A stretch of 34,662 nt of DNA, taken from positions 1 through 34,662 of the forward strand of contig CANPVV010000011.1 in the NCBI GenBank assembly GCA_947581835.1, read 5' to 3'. The first letter of the stretch is position 1. The number at the start of each line of letters is the position of its first letter. This DNA is from an uncultured Bacilli bacterium. Lineage in GTDB: Bacteria > Bacillota_I > Bacilli_A > RF39 > UBA660. The translations under genes and the position numbers were made by a program. Below are positions 7,619-20,873 of the stretch, in pieces. The notes under the pieces are model-generated. The model searched no databases. It was not told the DNA's origin and was given only the letters and a program-made list of their open reading frames with translations.

Positions 7619-9775
7619 ATGAAGAAAGTATTTAAATTAGATTTTTTAGGAAGAGATTTAGTTGTTGAAGTTGGAGAATTAGCAAAACAAACAGATGGAG
7701 CGGTATTAGTTAGATATGGGGATACAGTTGTTTTATCAGTTTGTGTTATGGGTAAAGAAGTTATTGGTCAAGATTTCTTTCCTTTACAAGTTTTATATCA
7801 AGAAAAGTTATATTCAGTTGGTAAGATTCCAGGAGGATTTATTAAAAGAGAGGGAAGACCAAGTGATGCGGCTACTTTAGCGGCGAGACTCATTGATAGA
7901 CCAATTAGACCAATGTTTGACGAAGATTTACGTCAAGAAATACAAGTAGTTAACACTGTGCTTTCAGTTGATCCTGATAATAGTCCAGAGATGGCGGCTT
8001 TATTTGGAACTAGTTTATGTTTAGGAATATCAAAAATACCATTTGATGGACCTGTGGCAGGAGTAGTTGTTGGAAAAATTGGTAAAGAATTGGTTATTAA
8101 TCCAACTACTAAAGAGGCTAGTGAAAGTGTACTTAATTTAACAGTTGCGGGTACTAAAGATGCTATATGTATGGTTGAGGCCGGAGCTCAAGAGTTAAGC
8201 GAAAAAGAAATGTTAGAAGCTTTAATGTTTGGACATGAAAATTTAAAGAAATTATGTGAATTTCAACAGCAGATTATTGATGAAATTGGGCAAGAGAAGA
8301 TTGAACTTGCTAAAGCAGAATTAAATCCAGAAATTAAAAAAGCAGTTGAAGATTTTGCAACTAAAGATATGTTAGAGGCAATTCAAATTAAAGATAAGTT
8401 AGAGAAATATGCTAAAATAGATGAGGTAAAGACAAGAACAATTGAAAACTTTACAGAAATTTACGGAGAAGATGAAGATGCTGAGGATAAGATTAAACAA
8501 GTAGAGAAGATTGTTAATTTAATTGAGGCTAATGAGGTTAGAAAGTTAATTACAGATAAAAAGATTAGACCTGATGGAAGAGCAATGGATGAGATTAGAC
8601 CACTTTCTTGTGATATAGATTTACTTCCAAGAACTCATGGTTCAGCATTATTTACTAGAGGTGAGACACAGTCTTTGGCTACAACTACTTTAGGAGCTTT
8701 AGGAGAGCATCAAATTCTTGATGGTTTAGGATTAGAAGATACAAAGAGATTTATGCTTCATTATAATTTTCCAGCTTTTTCAGTAGGTGAGACTGGTCGA
8801 TATGGAGCACCAGGAAGAAGAGAAATTGGGCATGGAGCTTTAGGAGAAAGAGCACTTGCTCAAGTTATTCCATCAGAAGATGAATTTCCTTATACTATTA
8901 GAGTTGTAAGTGAAATTTTAGAGAGTAATGGTAGTAGTAGTCAAGCAACAATTTGTGCGGGTTGTCTATCTTTGATGGCAGCAGGAGTTCCTATTAAAGC
9001 TCCAGTTGCGGGTATTGCGATGGGTTTAATTCAAAATGGTAAAAAATATACAATTTTAACGGATATTCAAGGATTAGAAGACCATATGGGAGATATGGAT
9101 TTTAAAGTTGCGGGTACTAAAAAAGGTATTTGTGCTTTACAGATGGATATTAAAATAAAAGGAGTTACAGAAAAAATATTAAAAGAGGCTTTGGCTCAAG
9201 CTAAAAAAGCTAGATTAGAAATATTAGACGTAATGATGAATTGTATACCAGAGCCACGCAAGAGTTTAAGTAAGTATGCACCTAAGATTGAAACATTTAT
9301 GATTAATCCTGAAAAGATTAAAGACGTTATTGGTCGTGGAGGGGAAATGATTACTAAAATCATTTTGGAGGCTAGTCAAGTTAAAAGTGTAAATGATAAA
9401 GATGCAGTAAAAGTAGATTTAGAAGATGATGGAAAAGTAATTATTTATCACCAAGATGCAGAGATAATTGCTAAAACAAGAAAGATGATTGAAGAGGTTA
9501 TAAGAGAGGTTGAGGTTAATCAAATTTATCAAGGAAAAGTAGTTAAGGTTGAAGATTTTGGTTGCTTTGTTGAATTATGGCCTGGCTGTGAGGGATTAGT
9601 TCATGTATCAGAACTTGATAATAAGAGAGTTGATAAACCTAAAGATATTGTTAGTGTAGGAGATAAAATAATGGTTAAAGCTTTAGGTTATGATAATCGA
9701 GGACGTTTAAATTTATCACGGAAGCAAGCTTTACCAAAAGTAGAGGTTAAAGATAAAGATAAAAAGAAAAAATAA
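7619..9775 (+). CDS. pnp: Polyribonucleotide nucleotidyltransferase (PNPase)
   Basis: Two RNase PH domains, KH ([11 protein letters not shown]) and S1 domain; follows rpsO. Confidence 0.98.
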   Translation: MKKVFKLDFLGRDLVVEVGELAKQTDGAVLVRYGDTVVLSVCVMGKEVIGQDFFPLQVLYQEKLYSVGKIPGGFIKREGRPSDAATLAARLIDRPIRPMFDEDLRQEIQVVNTVLSVDPDNSPEMAALFGTSLCLGISKIPFDGPVAGVVVGKIGKELVINPTTKEASESVLNLTVAGTKDAICMVEAGAQELSEKEMLEALMFGHENLKKLCEFQQQIIDEIGQEKIELAKAELNPEIKKAVEDFATKDMLEAIQIKDKLEKYAKIDEVKTRTIENFTEIYGEDEDAEDKIKQVEKIVNLIEANEVRKLITDKKIRPDGRAMDEIRPLSCDIDLLPRTHGSALFTRGETQSLATTTLGALGEHQILDGLGLEDTKRFMLHYNFPAFSVGETGRYGAPGRREIGHGALGERALAQVIPSEDEFPYTIRVVSEILESNGSSSQATICAGCLSLMAAGVPIKAPVAGIAMGLIQNGKKYTILTDIQGLEDHMGDMDFKVAGTKKGICALQMDIKIKGVTEKILKEALAQAKKARLEILDVMMNCIPEPRKSLSKYAPKIETFMINPEKIKDVIGRGGEMITKIILEASQVKSVNDKDAVKVDLEDDGKVIIYHQDAEIIAKTRKMIEEVIREVEVNQIYQGKVVKVEDFGCFVELWPGCEGLVHVSELDNKRVDKPKDIVSVGDKIMVKALGYDNRGRLNLSRKQALPKVEVKDKDKKKK

Positions 9776-9794
9776 TATTTAAATGGGGGATTTT

Positions 9795-10277
9795 ATGAAT
9801 AGTATTTCAATGATAGATTTAATTGGAAGAGGTATAGTTTTAATTAATGAGAAGACAGGAAGATTAGGAATTACAGTTGAAGAAATTGAAAGTATTTTTA
9901 AAGATAGTTTAGATTTATTAAAAGATAGTGAGGAAGATATATATTATCCGAGAGCAAATAGATTAAATATTGCTGATTATTTTGATTATGTTTATGTTTC
10001 AACTTTGGATAGTTATGTTTATAGATTAAAACCGGATATAACAGTAGAAAAATTAAAAGAGACTTTTCCCTTAGATAGAAATTATGAATTAAATAGTTTA
10101 GCTTTAACAAAAGAAGAAGAAGATAAAATAAAAGAATTTAGAGATATTGATTATAGTTATTTAGTTAGTTTAAATGAAAGACTTTCTTTAATTGAGACAG
10201 AAAAAGAGGCTTTAATTGAGAAGAAGAATAGAATTGAAGATTTATATAGTAAAAGATATGGGAAAGGAAGAATATAA
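9795..10277 (+). CDS. Hypothetical protein, paralogous to the next gene
   Basis: Shares YRLKP-I-(V/I)E-L...LT-EEED--EFR-ID with the 10284 product; ATG 9795 has a GGGGGA RBS. Confidence 0.7.
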   Translation: MNSISMIDLIGRGIVLINEKTGRLGITVEEIESIFKDSLDLLKDSEEDIYYPRANRLNIADYFDYVYVSTLDSYVYRLKPDITVEKLKETFPLDRNYELNSLALTKEEEDKIKEFRDIDYSYLVSLNERLSLIETEKEALIEKKNRIEDLYSKRYGKGRI

Positions 10278-10283
10278 GAGAAT

Positions 10284-10850
10284 ATGTTGTTGATTTCAGC
10301 TGATGTTAAGGTTGCTTTAGGAATTTTGGCTTTAAATAAGTATAAACAGCGAAGAAGTATTACTGTAAATGAATACAATTTGTTTACTGAATATTTACAT
10401 TTGAAGTATGATTTTATTGACGAGACTGTTTATGAAGATACAAGACTCGCTTTAGAGAAATATTTTGATGAGATAAATTTAGATAGAGGATTTAAAGTAT
10501 ATCGCTTAAAACCCATGATAAGTATAGAAGAATTACGAAAAGAATATAGTTTTTTTCCAATAAAGTTTTTAAAAATTGTCTTTAATCCTGACAGTGTTTT
10601 AAATCTAAATGATTTAACTCATGAAGAGGAAGATAGTTTAGAAGAATTTAGGAGAATAGATGAAAAGTATCAGTTAAAGACAATTTTAGAGATATGTAAT
10701 TTAGAAAAGAAAAAAAGAGAAGCTCAAGAAAGATTGATGCTTATTAATAGTAATTCTAAAGTGGTAGTTAATGAGGATAAAGTAAGAAATATTTTGGAAA
10801 GTAATAGAGATATAAGTGAAAATGATTTAGTTGATAAATATTATAGATAA
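10284..10850 (+). CDS. Hypothetical protein, diverged tandem paralog of the previous gene
   Basis: VYRLKPMISIEELRKEYSF and LTHEEEDSLEEFRRIDEKY. Confidence 0.7.
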   Translation: MLLISADVKVALGILALNKYKQRRSITVNEYNLFTEYLHLKYDFIDETVYEDTRLALEKYFDEINLDRGFKVYRLKPMISIEELRKEYSFFPIKFLKIVFNPDSVLNLNDLTHEEEDSLEEFRRIDEKYQLKTILEICNLEKKKREAQERLMLINSNSKVVVNEDKVRNILESNRDISENDLVDKYYR

Positions 10851-10851
10851 A

Positions 10852-10875
10852 AAAACTCAGTTAGTTTTGAGTTTT
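10852..10875. terminator. Bidirectional terminator between convergent genes
   Basis: AAAACTCA / TGAGTTTT with A and T tracts, overlapping the minus-strand stop codon. Confidence 0.85.
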
Positions 10876-12042
10876 TTTCTTTTCAATTGCTTCATGATAG
10901 ACTTCGAGACAGTTAGAGGCAAAAACTTCTTTAGAGTATTTGTAAATACTGTTTTTAGCATTAAGAGCAATTTCTTGATAAAGTTTAGGATTATTTTTAA
11001 GTTTTAATATAGAGTTTATGAATTCTTCATTATTGTTAAAAAGATAGCCATTGTAGTTATTAATAACCATAGATTGGAATGATTCGTCATTGATACAAAC
11101 AATTGGAAGAGAAGAAGCTTCTCCTTCAATAATTGTTAGACCTTGAGTTTCAGTAACAGAAAAAGAAGTCATAACATTAAATAGATTGTACCAAGTAGGA
11201 ATTAAATCATATTTTATTTTACCAGTAAATATTACATTTTTTTCTATGTTTAATTCTTTAGTTAACTTTTTTAGATTATCAAGTTCAGGACCATCACCAA
11301 TGATTATAAGTTTAAAAGAGTTATCTTTTTTTAAAAGACTTTGAAAAGCGATAAGTTCTTTATCTAAACTTTTTTCTTTAGCAATACGTCCAACTGTACC
11401 AATGATAAATTCATTTTCTAAATGGTGTTTTGCTTTAAGTTTTTTTATTTCTTTAGCCATAGAGGGAGTTAGTTCAAATTTTTTAGTATCGATACCAGTG
11501 GGAATAACATTGATATTTTTAGTGATTTGGTATTTATTAACAAATAATTCTTTTATTTTAGGGGTTGGAACTATTAGTTCATCACAGTTTTTTTCACAGT
11601 AGTATTTAGTAATTTTAATGGCTATTTTTTTACCTAAGTTATTGAAATGACCATGAGTTACATAGTGAATATAATCTTCATATAAAGTATGATAGGTATG
11701 AACGATAGGGATATTTAGTTTTTTACTTACAATACGAGAGAATACTCCAATACTAAATTCAGTTTGAGAGTGAATTACGTCAAGTTGCCAGCTTTTAATG
11801 ATTTTGAAAGCTTTTTTATTATAAACATTACTTAATCTGGTTTCATAAATACCTGTTTTAAAACCAGGAATATAAATTATTTTATTGTTTTTATCATAAA
11901 CAAATTTATGTTTATCTAGGTTTATAGTTACAATATAGACAGTATGATGCATACTTTCTAAAGCTTCTTTTAACATTTTAATACTTGTTGTTACACCAGA
12001 GACATATGGTTCATAAGCATCAGTAAAAATTCCTATTTTCAT
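10861..12042 (-). CDS. GT4-family glycosyltransferase, probably diacylglycerol glucosyltransferase-like
   Basis: MKIGIFTDAYEPYVSGVTTSI...VHTYHTLYEDYIHY...IPTGID...GRIAKEKSLD...TETQGLTIIEG. Confidence 0.88.
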   Translation of the reverse strand: MKIGIFTDAYEPYVSGVTTSIKMLKEALESMHHTVYIVTINLDKHKFVYDKNNKIIYIPGFKTGIYETRLSNVYNKKAFKIIKSWQLDVIHSQTEFSIGVFSRIVSKKLNIPIVHTYHTLYEDYIHYVTHGHFNNLGKKIAIKITKYYCEKNCDELIVPTPKIKELFVNKYQITKNINVIPTGIDTKKFELTPSMAKEIKKLKAKHHLENEFIIGTVGRIAKEKSLDKELIAFQSLLKKDNSFKLIIIGDGPELDNLKKLTKELNIEKNVIFTGKIKYDLIPTWYNLFNVMTSFSVTETQGLTIIEGEASSLPIVCINDESFQSMVINNYNGYLFNNNEEFINSILKLKNNPKLYQEIALNAKNSIYKYSKEVFASNCLEVYHEAIEKKKTQN

Positions 12043-12187
12043 AAAGTACCTCTAATATAATTATAATACATTTTTTTTATAATACAAATACTTTATAAGA
12101 AAATGAATTAATTTTATCAAAAATTTTAGTGTAAAGTTGCTTTAGTTTAGGGCTTTTGATATGTTATAATAATAAATGGTGGTATAA

Positions 12188-14269
12188 ATGTTAGAAAGTT
12201 TAAATAAAGAACAAAAAGATGCAGTTAAACATATAGATGGACCTTGTTTAGTTATAGCAGGAGCAGGTTCAGGAAAGACAAAAGTTTTAACAACGAGAAT
12301 TGCTTATTTAATGGAGCAAGGTATTAAAGATACAAATATTTTAGCAATAACTTTTACTAATAAAGCAGCAAAAGAAATGCGAGAGAGATTAAATTTATTA
12401 GTACCTGATAATAAAGTTTTTGTGGGAACTTTTCATTCTTTTGGTTTAAAAATAATTAGAGAAAATGTTTCAAGTTTGGGAATGAATAAGAATTTTACTA
12501 TTATAGATAGTGATGATGCTTTAAGTTTGATTAAAAAAATTATGAAAGAAAAAGATATTGATTCTAAAGAGGTTAGTCCTTATTTTATAAGAAGTAAGAT
12601 TAGTTTTATTAAAAATGAGTTATTAACAGAAAGTGATTTAGATAAATATTTTAATACAGCAGTAGAGAAAAGGGCAGTAGAAGTTTATTTGGAATATAAT
12701 AAACTTTTAAGAAAAAACAATAGTGTAGATTTTGATGATTTATTAGTTTTACCAGTGGAGTTATTTAAGAAAGATAGAGAAATACTTGATAAATATCAGG
12801 AACATTATAAGTATATTTTAATTGATGAGTATCAAGATACAAATGAAGTACAGTATAAATTAAGTAAGTTATTAGCATCTAAATATAAGAATATATTTGT
12901 AGTAGGAGATGCTAATCAAAGTATTTATGGGTTTAGAAATGCTAATTTTAGGAATATTTTAAATTTTGAGAAAGATTATCAAAATACATATACAGTTACT
13001 TTAAATCAAAATTATCGAAGTACTAAAAATATATTAGATGCGGCAAATTCAGTAATTAAAAATAATAAAGAGAGAAAAGATATGGATCTTTATAGTAATT
13101 TAGGGGATGGAGTAAAAGTTAAGTATTTGAGAAGTTATGATGAAAAACATGAGATAACTTTAATAGTTGATGAGATAAAAAGATTATTAAATATGGGTTA
13201 TACTTATAAAGATATAGCAATATTTTATAGGACTAATGCTCAATCAAGAAATGTTGAAGAGGTTTTACTTAAGAATAATTTTCCTTATAAAGTAGTGGGT
13301 AGTTATTATTTTTATAATCGAAAAGAAATTAAAGATTTACTTTGTTATTTAAGAATTATTAATAATACAGATGATGATATAAGTTTAACAAGAGTAATAA
13401 ATGTACCTAAAAGAAAGATTGGAAATAAGTCAGTAGAAGAATTAGAAAAAAGAGCTAGAAGTAATAATATTTCAATGTTTGATGCAATAGATGGGGGAAA
13501 GGAATTAGAATTTAAGAATTTAATTAGAGAATTACAAAATGATTTATTAAATGTTAGTTTAACTGAATTTATTGATATTGTTTTAGATAAATCAGGATTA
13601 AAGAAAGAGCTTATGGCTGATGCAACTTTAGAGAGTGAACTTAGGATGGAAAACTTAATGGAATTTAAGAGTATTACAGCATCTTTTGAGGCACGAACTG
13701 GTTCGGTTAATTTAGGAGATTTTTTAGATGAGATAAGTTTAATCGCAGATATTTCCGAACATAAAGATAGTGATGATATGATTACTTTAATGACTTTACA
13801 TAGCGCTAAGGGATTAGAGTTTAAAGTAGTTTTTATTATAGGAATGGAAGAAGGAATATTTCCTCATTCTAATGCCTTTTTAGAGGGAGATAGTGGAGTT
13901 GAAGAAGAAAGAAGACTATGTTATGTTGGGTTTACTAGAGCAAAAGAAAGATTGTATTTAACGAATGCTAAGAAAAGAATGCTTTATGGGAAAACTTTGG
14001 TTAATCCTCCTTCGAGGTTTATTGATGAGATAACTAATGAGGTATTAGAAACTAGTAACATGAGTATTAAAGAAGAAAAAATTATTGATAAAAGTAAAAT
14101 GTATAGTGATGAAGACGTAGAATATAAAAATGGAGATATTGTTATTCATACTATATATGGTAAGGGTGTAGTAATTGGGGTTGATGATAGGTTTGTAAGT
14201 ATTGCTTTTGCAAGAAATTTTGGAGTAAGAAAGTTATTAAAGAATCATAAAGGTTTAAAGAAAATGTAA
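12188..14269 (+). CDS. pcrA: UvrD/PcrA-type superfamily 1 DNA helicase
   Basis: LNKEQKDAVKHIDGPCLVIAGAGSGKT, DEYQDTNEVQ, LMTLHSAKGLEF, RRLCYVGFTRA. Confidence 0.97.
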   Translation: MLESLNKEQKDAVKHIDGPCLVIAGAGSGKTKVLTTRIAYLMEQGIKDTNILAITFTNKAAKEMRERLNLLVPDNKVFVGTFHSFGLKIIRENVSSLGMNKNFTIIDSDDALSLIKKIMKEKDIDSKEVSPYFIRSKISFIKNELLTESDLDKYFNTAVEKRAVEVYLEYNKLLRKNNSVDFDDLLVLPVELFKKDREILDKYQEHYKYILIDEYQDTNEVQYKLSKLLASKYKNIFVVGDANQSIYGFRNANFRNILNFEKDYQNTYTVTLNQNYRSTKNILDAANSVIKNNKERKDMDLYSNLGDGVKVKYLRSYDEKHEITLIVDEIKRLLNMGYTYKDIAIFYRTNAQSRNVEEVLLKNNFPYKVVGSYYFYNRKEIKDLLCYLRIINNTDDDISLTRVINVPKRKIGNKSVEELEKRARSNNISMFDAIDGGKELEFKNLIRELQNDLLNVSLTEFIDIVLDKSGLKKELMADATLESELRMENLMEFKSITASFEARTGSVNLGDFLDEISLIADISEHKDSDDMITLMTLHSAKGLEFKVVFIIGMEEGIFPHSNAFLEGDSGVEEERRLCYVGFTRAKERLYLTNAKKRMLYGKTLVNPPSRFIDEITNEVLETSNMSIKEEKIIDKSKMYSDEDVEYKNGDIVIHTIYGKGVVIGVDDRFVSIAFARNFGVRKLLKNHKGLKKM

Positions 14270-14344
14270 TTTGAAGAAACATTAAAATAATATTTTAAAT
14301 AGTAAAATATAATGATATAATAGGAATAATTAGGAGGATAATTT

Positions 14345-17243
<2,899 letters not shown>

Positions 17244-17345
17244 ACTATTTACTTTTTTTAGTTTGTAAATTTGCGTAAAAAAATTATAAATTGCTACTTT
17301 TGATAATTAATGATATAATAGGGAGTGTAAAGGTGATTAATATTT

Positions 17346-17846
17346 ATGAAAAAATTAAAAAAATTTTGGCAAGAAAATAGTGTTTTATTAGTTTTACTTT
17401 TAATCCTTATATCTTGTCTTATTGCAATATCTGTGGTGGTTGTAACTTACTTTGTAGGTTCTTCTAGTTCTAAATATGGAGATAGATTAGAGGGAATAGA
17501 GAATTATCCATTTACAGAAGATGATCAAAATGAGCTTGCAAGTAAATTAGAGGAAGATGAGATTATTGATAAAGTTAGTATTTATACAAGTGGTAAAAGA
17601 ATAATTATTACAATTAATTTTGTAGATGGAACAACTATAGTTGATGCCCAAAGTAAAGCAGTTACTTCTTTAGAGCTTATTAAACCAGAATTATTAGAGT
17701 TTTATGATGTAGATTATAATATACAAGCGAATGGAACAGATAATACAGATGGATTTAAGTTAAGTGGGTCTCATAATGTAAGTGGGACAGGAGGAATAGT
17801 TTGGGTTTTAAATACACCAATTGATGAGGGAACAGAAGAAGAGTAG
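17346..17846 (+). CDS. Hypothetical single-pass membrane protein
   Basis: N-terminal TM, conserved-looking extracytoplasmic domain; upstream of the GGDEF-like gene with a 6 nt gap. Confidence 0.7.
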   Translation: MKKLKKFWQENSVLLVLLLILISCLIAISVVVVTYFVGSSSSKYGDRLEGIENYPFTEDDQNELASKLEEDEIIDKVSIYTSGKRIIITINFVDGTTIVDAQSKAVTSLELIKPELLEFYDVDYNIQANGTDNTDGFKLSGSHNVSGTGGIVWVLNTPIDEGTEEE

Positions 17847-17852
17847 GTTTTT

Positions 17853-19889
17853 ATGAAAAATAAAAAAAGTGTTATTATTACAGTTATTGTTATTTTATTA
17901 ATTGTAATAACGGGTATTGTTACTTATAATATTTTAACTGATGAAAATAAATTAACAGCAGAAGAAAAAAGATGGATTCATAGTAATATAAATACAGTGC
18001 AAAATGTTAATGTTGTCAATAATGTTAATGTATTTGGGAATACTGGGGTTGGAGTTTTTTATGATTTTATAAATGACGTAGAATTAGAATATAATATTGA
18101 TATTAATCCGGTTACTTTTAATTATGGAGAGGTGCCTAGTGGACTTACTTTAGGAGTTAAGACAAGTTTAAATGATAATGATAAAGTTTTTTATGATGAT
18201 CATTATGTATTAGTAGGTAAAAATAATGAGATAATTACTAGTTATGATGATTATAGTAATAAAAAAATAGGAGTTATTAATTCAGAACTTTCTTATATTG
18301 CTAAATATTTAGGAGAAGTAAGAGAAATATCTTTAGTGGGGTATCAAAGTAGAGAAGATTTATTAGATGCAATAAAAGATGATGGAGATATTAAATATAT
18401 GATTGTTCCTTTAACGTTGTATATTGATGAGATACTTACTAATGATTATTATATAATTGATCATTTATCTGACGTAAAACTTTATTATACAATTAATGGA
18501 GATAGTAAAAATACTTTAGGTAATATTTTAAAGAAATATTATAATACTTGGGTGCAAGATAATTTAGATCAGTATCGAAAAAGAGCTTTATTTAATATAT
18601 TTGTTACTTCTTTGGGAATAACAGATACAGAAGTAGATGCAGTTCAAAGTGTAACTTATGAATATGGGTTAGTTAATAATAGTCCTTATGAGGTTTTAAT
18701 GAGTGGTAATTATGGGGGAATAGTGGCCATGTATTTGTATGATTTTAGTTCTTTTTGTGGAGTAGAATTTAATTATACAAAGTATGCGAATTTAAGGAAA
18801 TTTAAGCAAGCTATAGAAAAGAATAAAGTTGATTTATATTTTAATTATTATAATATTCAAGATAATTATTATAATATAGATTCAAGAATACTTAGAGAAT
18901 ATAGTGTGGTTGCAAATAATAGTAAAAATATAGTAGTTAATTCAATTAGTAGTTTAGTTAATGAAGAGGTATATGTTCAAGAATCTAGTGCTTTAGCTAA
19001 TTATTTAGAGAATATTACAGGTATTAAGATAAAAACTTATAATAATGAAAAAGATTTAAAGAAACTTAATAAAAAAGATGCTATAATTGTTATTGATAGA
19101 AATATGTATAATATTTATGCTGGGGGTATTTTAAGTAATTATACAGAAAGATATCATGGAGTTATTGGAGAAACTTATAATTTTAAAGCGAGAACTGATA
19201 GTGCTTTTTATGAGTTATTAACTAAATATGCGATGAGTTTAGATGACCAAGAAATGATATATAAAGGTATGTATTCTCATAGTTTAACTGTTAAAACTGG
19301 TAGTTTATTAGGAACTATAGCAAAATATATTTTAGCTACTTTAGGAGTTTTGGCTTTAGTATTTATTATATTTTATAGAAGTAGTAAGAGGATAAAGATT
19401 GCTAAAAAGATTAGAAAAGATAATAAGATTAAGTTTGTTGATCAGCTTACTAGTTTAAAAAATAGAAATTATTTAAATGAATATATAAATAATTGGAATA
19501 ATAATACAATTTATCCTCAAACTATGATTGTAATAGATTTAAATAATTTACAGTTTATTAATGATACTTTAGGATATGAAGAAGGAGATAAACAGATTAG
19601 AGCTGCGGCAAATATTCTTATTAAAACTCAGTTAGATAATAGTGATATTATGCGAACTGATGGAAATGAATTTTTGATTTATTTGGTGGGTTATAATCAA
19701 AAACAAGTAACAAATTATATTCATAAACTTAATAAAGAATTTAAGAAATTACCATATGATTATGGGGCTGAGTTTGGATATTCAATTATTGATTCGGGAG
19801 TTAAGACTATTGAAGATGCTATATTAGAGGCAACTGAGGAGATGAAAAAGAGTAAAAAGAAAGCAACTGGTGAGGATAATGCGGGATAA
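17853..19889 (+). CDS. Membrane protein with periplasmic-binding-like sensor region and degenerate GGDEF domain
   Basis: N-terminal TM, large extracellular region, TM LGVLALVFIIFY, then DQLTSLKNRNYLNEY...VIDLNNLQFINDTLGYEEGDK...MRTDGNEFLIYL. Confidence 0.8.
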   Translation: MKNKKSVIITVIVILLIVITGIVTYNILTDENKLTAEEKRWIHSNINTVQNVNVVNNVNVFGNTGVGVFYDFINDVELEYNIDINPVTFNYGEVPSGLTLGVKTSLNDNDKVFYDDHYVLVGKNNEIITSYDDYSNKKIGVINSELSYIAKYLGEVREISLVGYQSREDLLDAIKDDGDIKYMIVPLTLYIDEILTNDYYIIDHLSDVKLYYTINGDSKNTLGNILKKYYNTWVQDNLDQYRKRALFNIFVTSLGITDTEVDAVQSVTYEYGLVNNSPYEVLMSGNYGGIVAMYLYDFSSFCGVEFNYTKYANLRKFKQAIEKNKVDLYFNYYNIQDNYYNIDSRILREYSVVANNSKNIVVNSISSLVNEEVYVQESSALANYLENITGIKIKTYNNEKDLKKLNKKDAIIVIDRNMYNIYAGGILSNYTERYHGVIGETYNFKARTDSAFYELLTKYAMSLDDQEMIYKGMYSHSLTVKTGSLLGTIAKYILATLGVLALVFIIFYRSSKRIKIAKKIRKDNKIKFVDQLTSLKNRNYLNEYINNWNNNTIYPQTMIVIDLNNLQFINDTLGYEEGDKQIRAAANILIKTQLDNSDIMRTDGNEFLIYLVGYNQKQVTNYIHKLNKEFKKLPYDYGAEFGYSIIDSGVKTIEDAILEATEEMKKSKKKATGEDNAG

Positions 19890-20751
19890 GTTAAAGGTTA
19901 AATTACATGATTTTTTGAAAATTATAAAAAGACCAGAAATGGAAATATTGCCAGGACATTTAGCTTTTTCTTTTGTTCTTTCAATAGTTCCCACGATTAC
20001 AATTTTAACTTATGTAGCTTCAGTGTTTCATGTTTCATTAGATTTTATATATGATTTTATTACGAAAGCTTTTAGTAGTGATTTTGCAAATATGCTTTTG
20101 AGAGTAAATGTTAATACAACTATTAATATTAATTTTATAATTACTTTGGTGGTTGGTTATTTTATTGCTAGTAATGGACCAGCTTCGATTATTGTTAGTT
20201 CAAATACTATTTATGGTATAAAAAATTCGGGTTTTTTTAAAAGAAGATTAAAAGCTTTTCTAATGATTTTAATTATAATTACTTTATTTGTGTTTTTGTT
20301 AATATTTGGAGTATTTGGAAATAGAATTATTGAAATGTTACAACTTATGGATATAAGTAATGTTATTATTACAAATATTACTTTATTAGTAAGTGTACTT
20401 CGAGGGCCTATTTCCTGGTTTATTAGTTTTATATTTATAAAGATTATATTTACAATGGCTCCAGATAAAAAGATTCCTAGTAGTGAGGTAAATAAAGGGG
20501 CTATATTTACAACGGTTGGATTTATAATTGTAACTTATATATATTCGATTTATACTTCGAGAATTGCTGAATATCATGTGTTTTATGGGAATTTAGCAAA
20601 TATTGTGGTGTTAATGATTTGGTTTTATTTACTTTCAATTATATTTACAATTGGTTTAGCTTTAAATTATCGAGAAGAGAGTAGAAATTTAGAGAAAACT
20701 CAGCAGATTGAGATAAGTAATAAAGTTAATAAGAAAAAAGATAATAAGTAG
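19879..20751 (+). CDS. YihY/BrkB family membrane protein
   Basis: LPGHLAFSFVLSIVPTITILTYVAS...GNLANIVVLMIWFYLLSIIFTIGLALNY. Confidence 0.88.
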   Translation: MRDKLKVKLHDFLKIIKRPEMEILPGHLAFSFVLSIVPTITILTYVASVFHVSLDFIYDFITKAFSSDFANMLLRVNVNTTININFIITLVVGYFIASNGPASIIVSSNTIYGIKNSGFFKRRLKAFLMILIIITLFVFLLIFGVFGNRIIEMLQLMDISNVIITNITLLVSVLRGPISWFISFIFIKIIFTMAPDKKIPSSEVNKGAIFTTVGFIIVTYIYSIYTSRIAEYHVFYGNLANIVVLMIWFYLLSIIFTIGLALNYREESRNLEKTQQIEISNKVNKKKDNK

Positions 20752-20761
20752 TTTTAAATTT

Positions 20762-20837
20762 TTTATGGATTAATTATTCCATAAATTTGGTTAAAAGTAA
20801 GATTTTTGGAAAAATATTTCCAGAACTTTACTTTTAA
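20762..20837. repeat. Two consecutive hairpins between the YihY and ATPase genes
   Basis: TTTATGG/CCATAAA (20762-20785) and TTAAAAGTAA...TGGAAA-AATA-TTTCCA...TTACTTTTAA (20791-20837). Confidence 0.75.
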
Positions 20838-20873
20838 TTTTTTTATTATATAAATTATAGAGAGGCGAAAATT

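Noticed and set aside
9898-10378. Minus-strand ORFs 9898-10110 and 10157-10378
   Set aside because: Shadow ORFs of AT-rich plus-strand genes with Leu/Tyr/Asn-rich nonsense translations.
11402-11602. Plus-strand ORF inside the glycosyltransferase gene
   Set aside because: Antisense to a conserved GT4 coding region; no independent evidence.
20386-20577. Minus-strand ORF inside the YihY gene
   Set aside because: Shadow ORF, no motif support.
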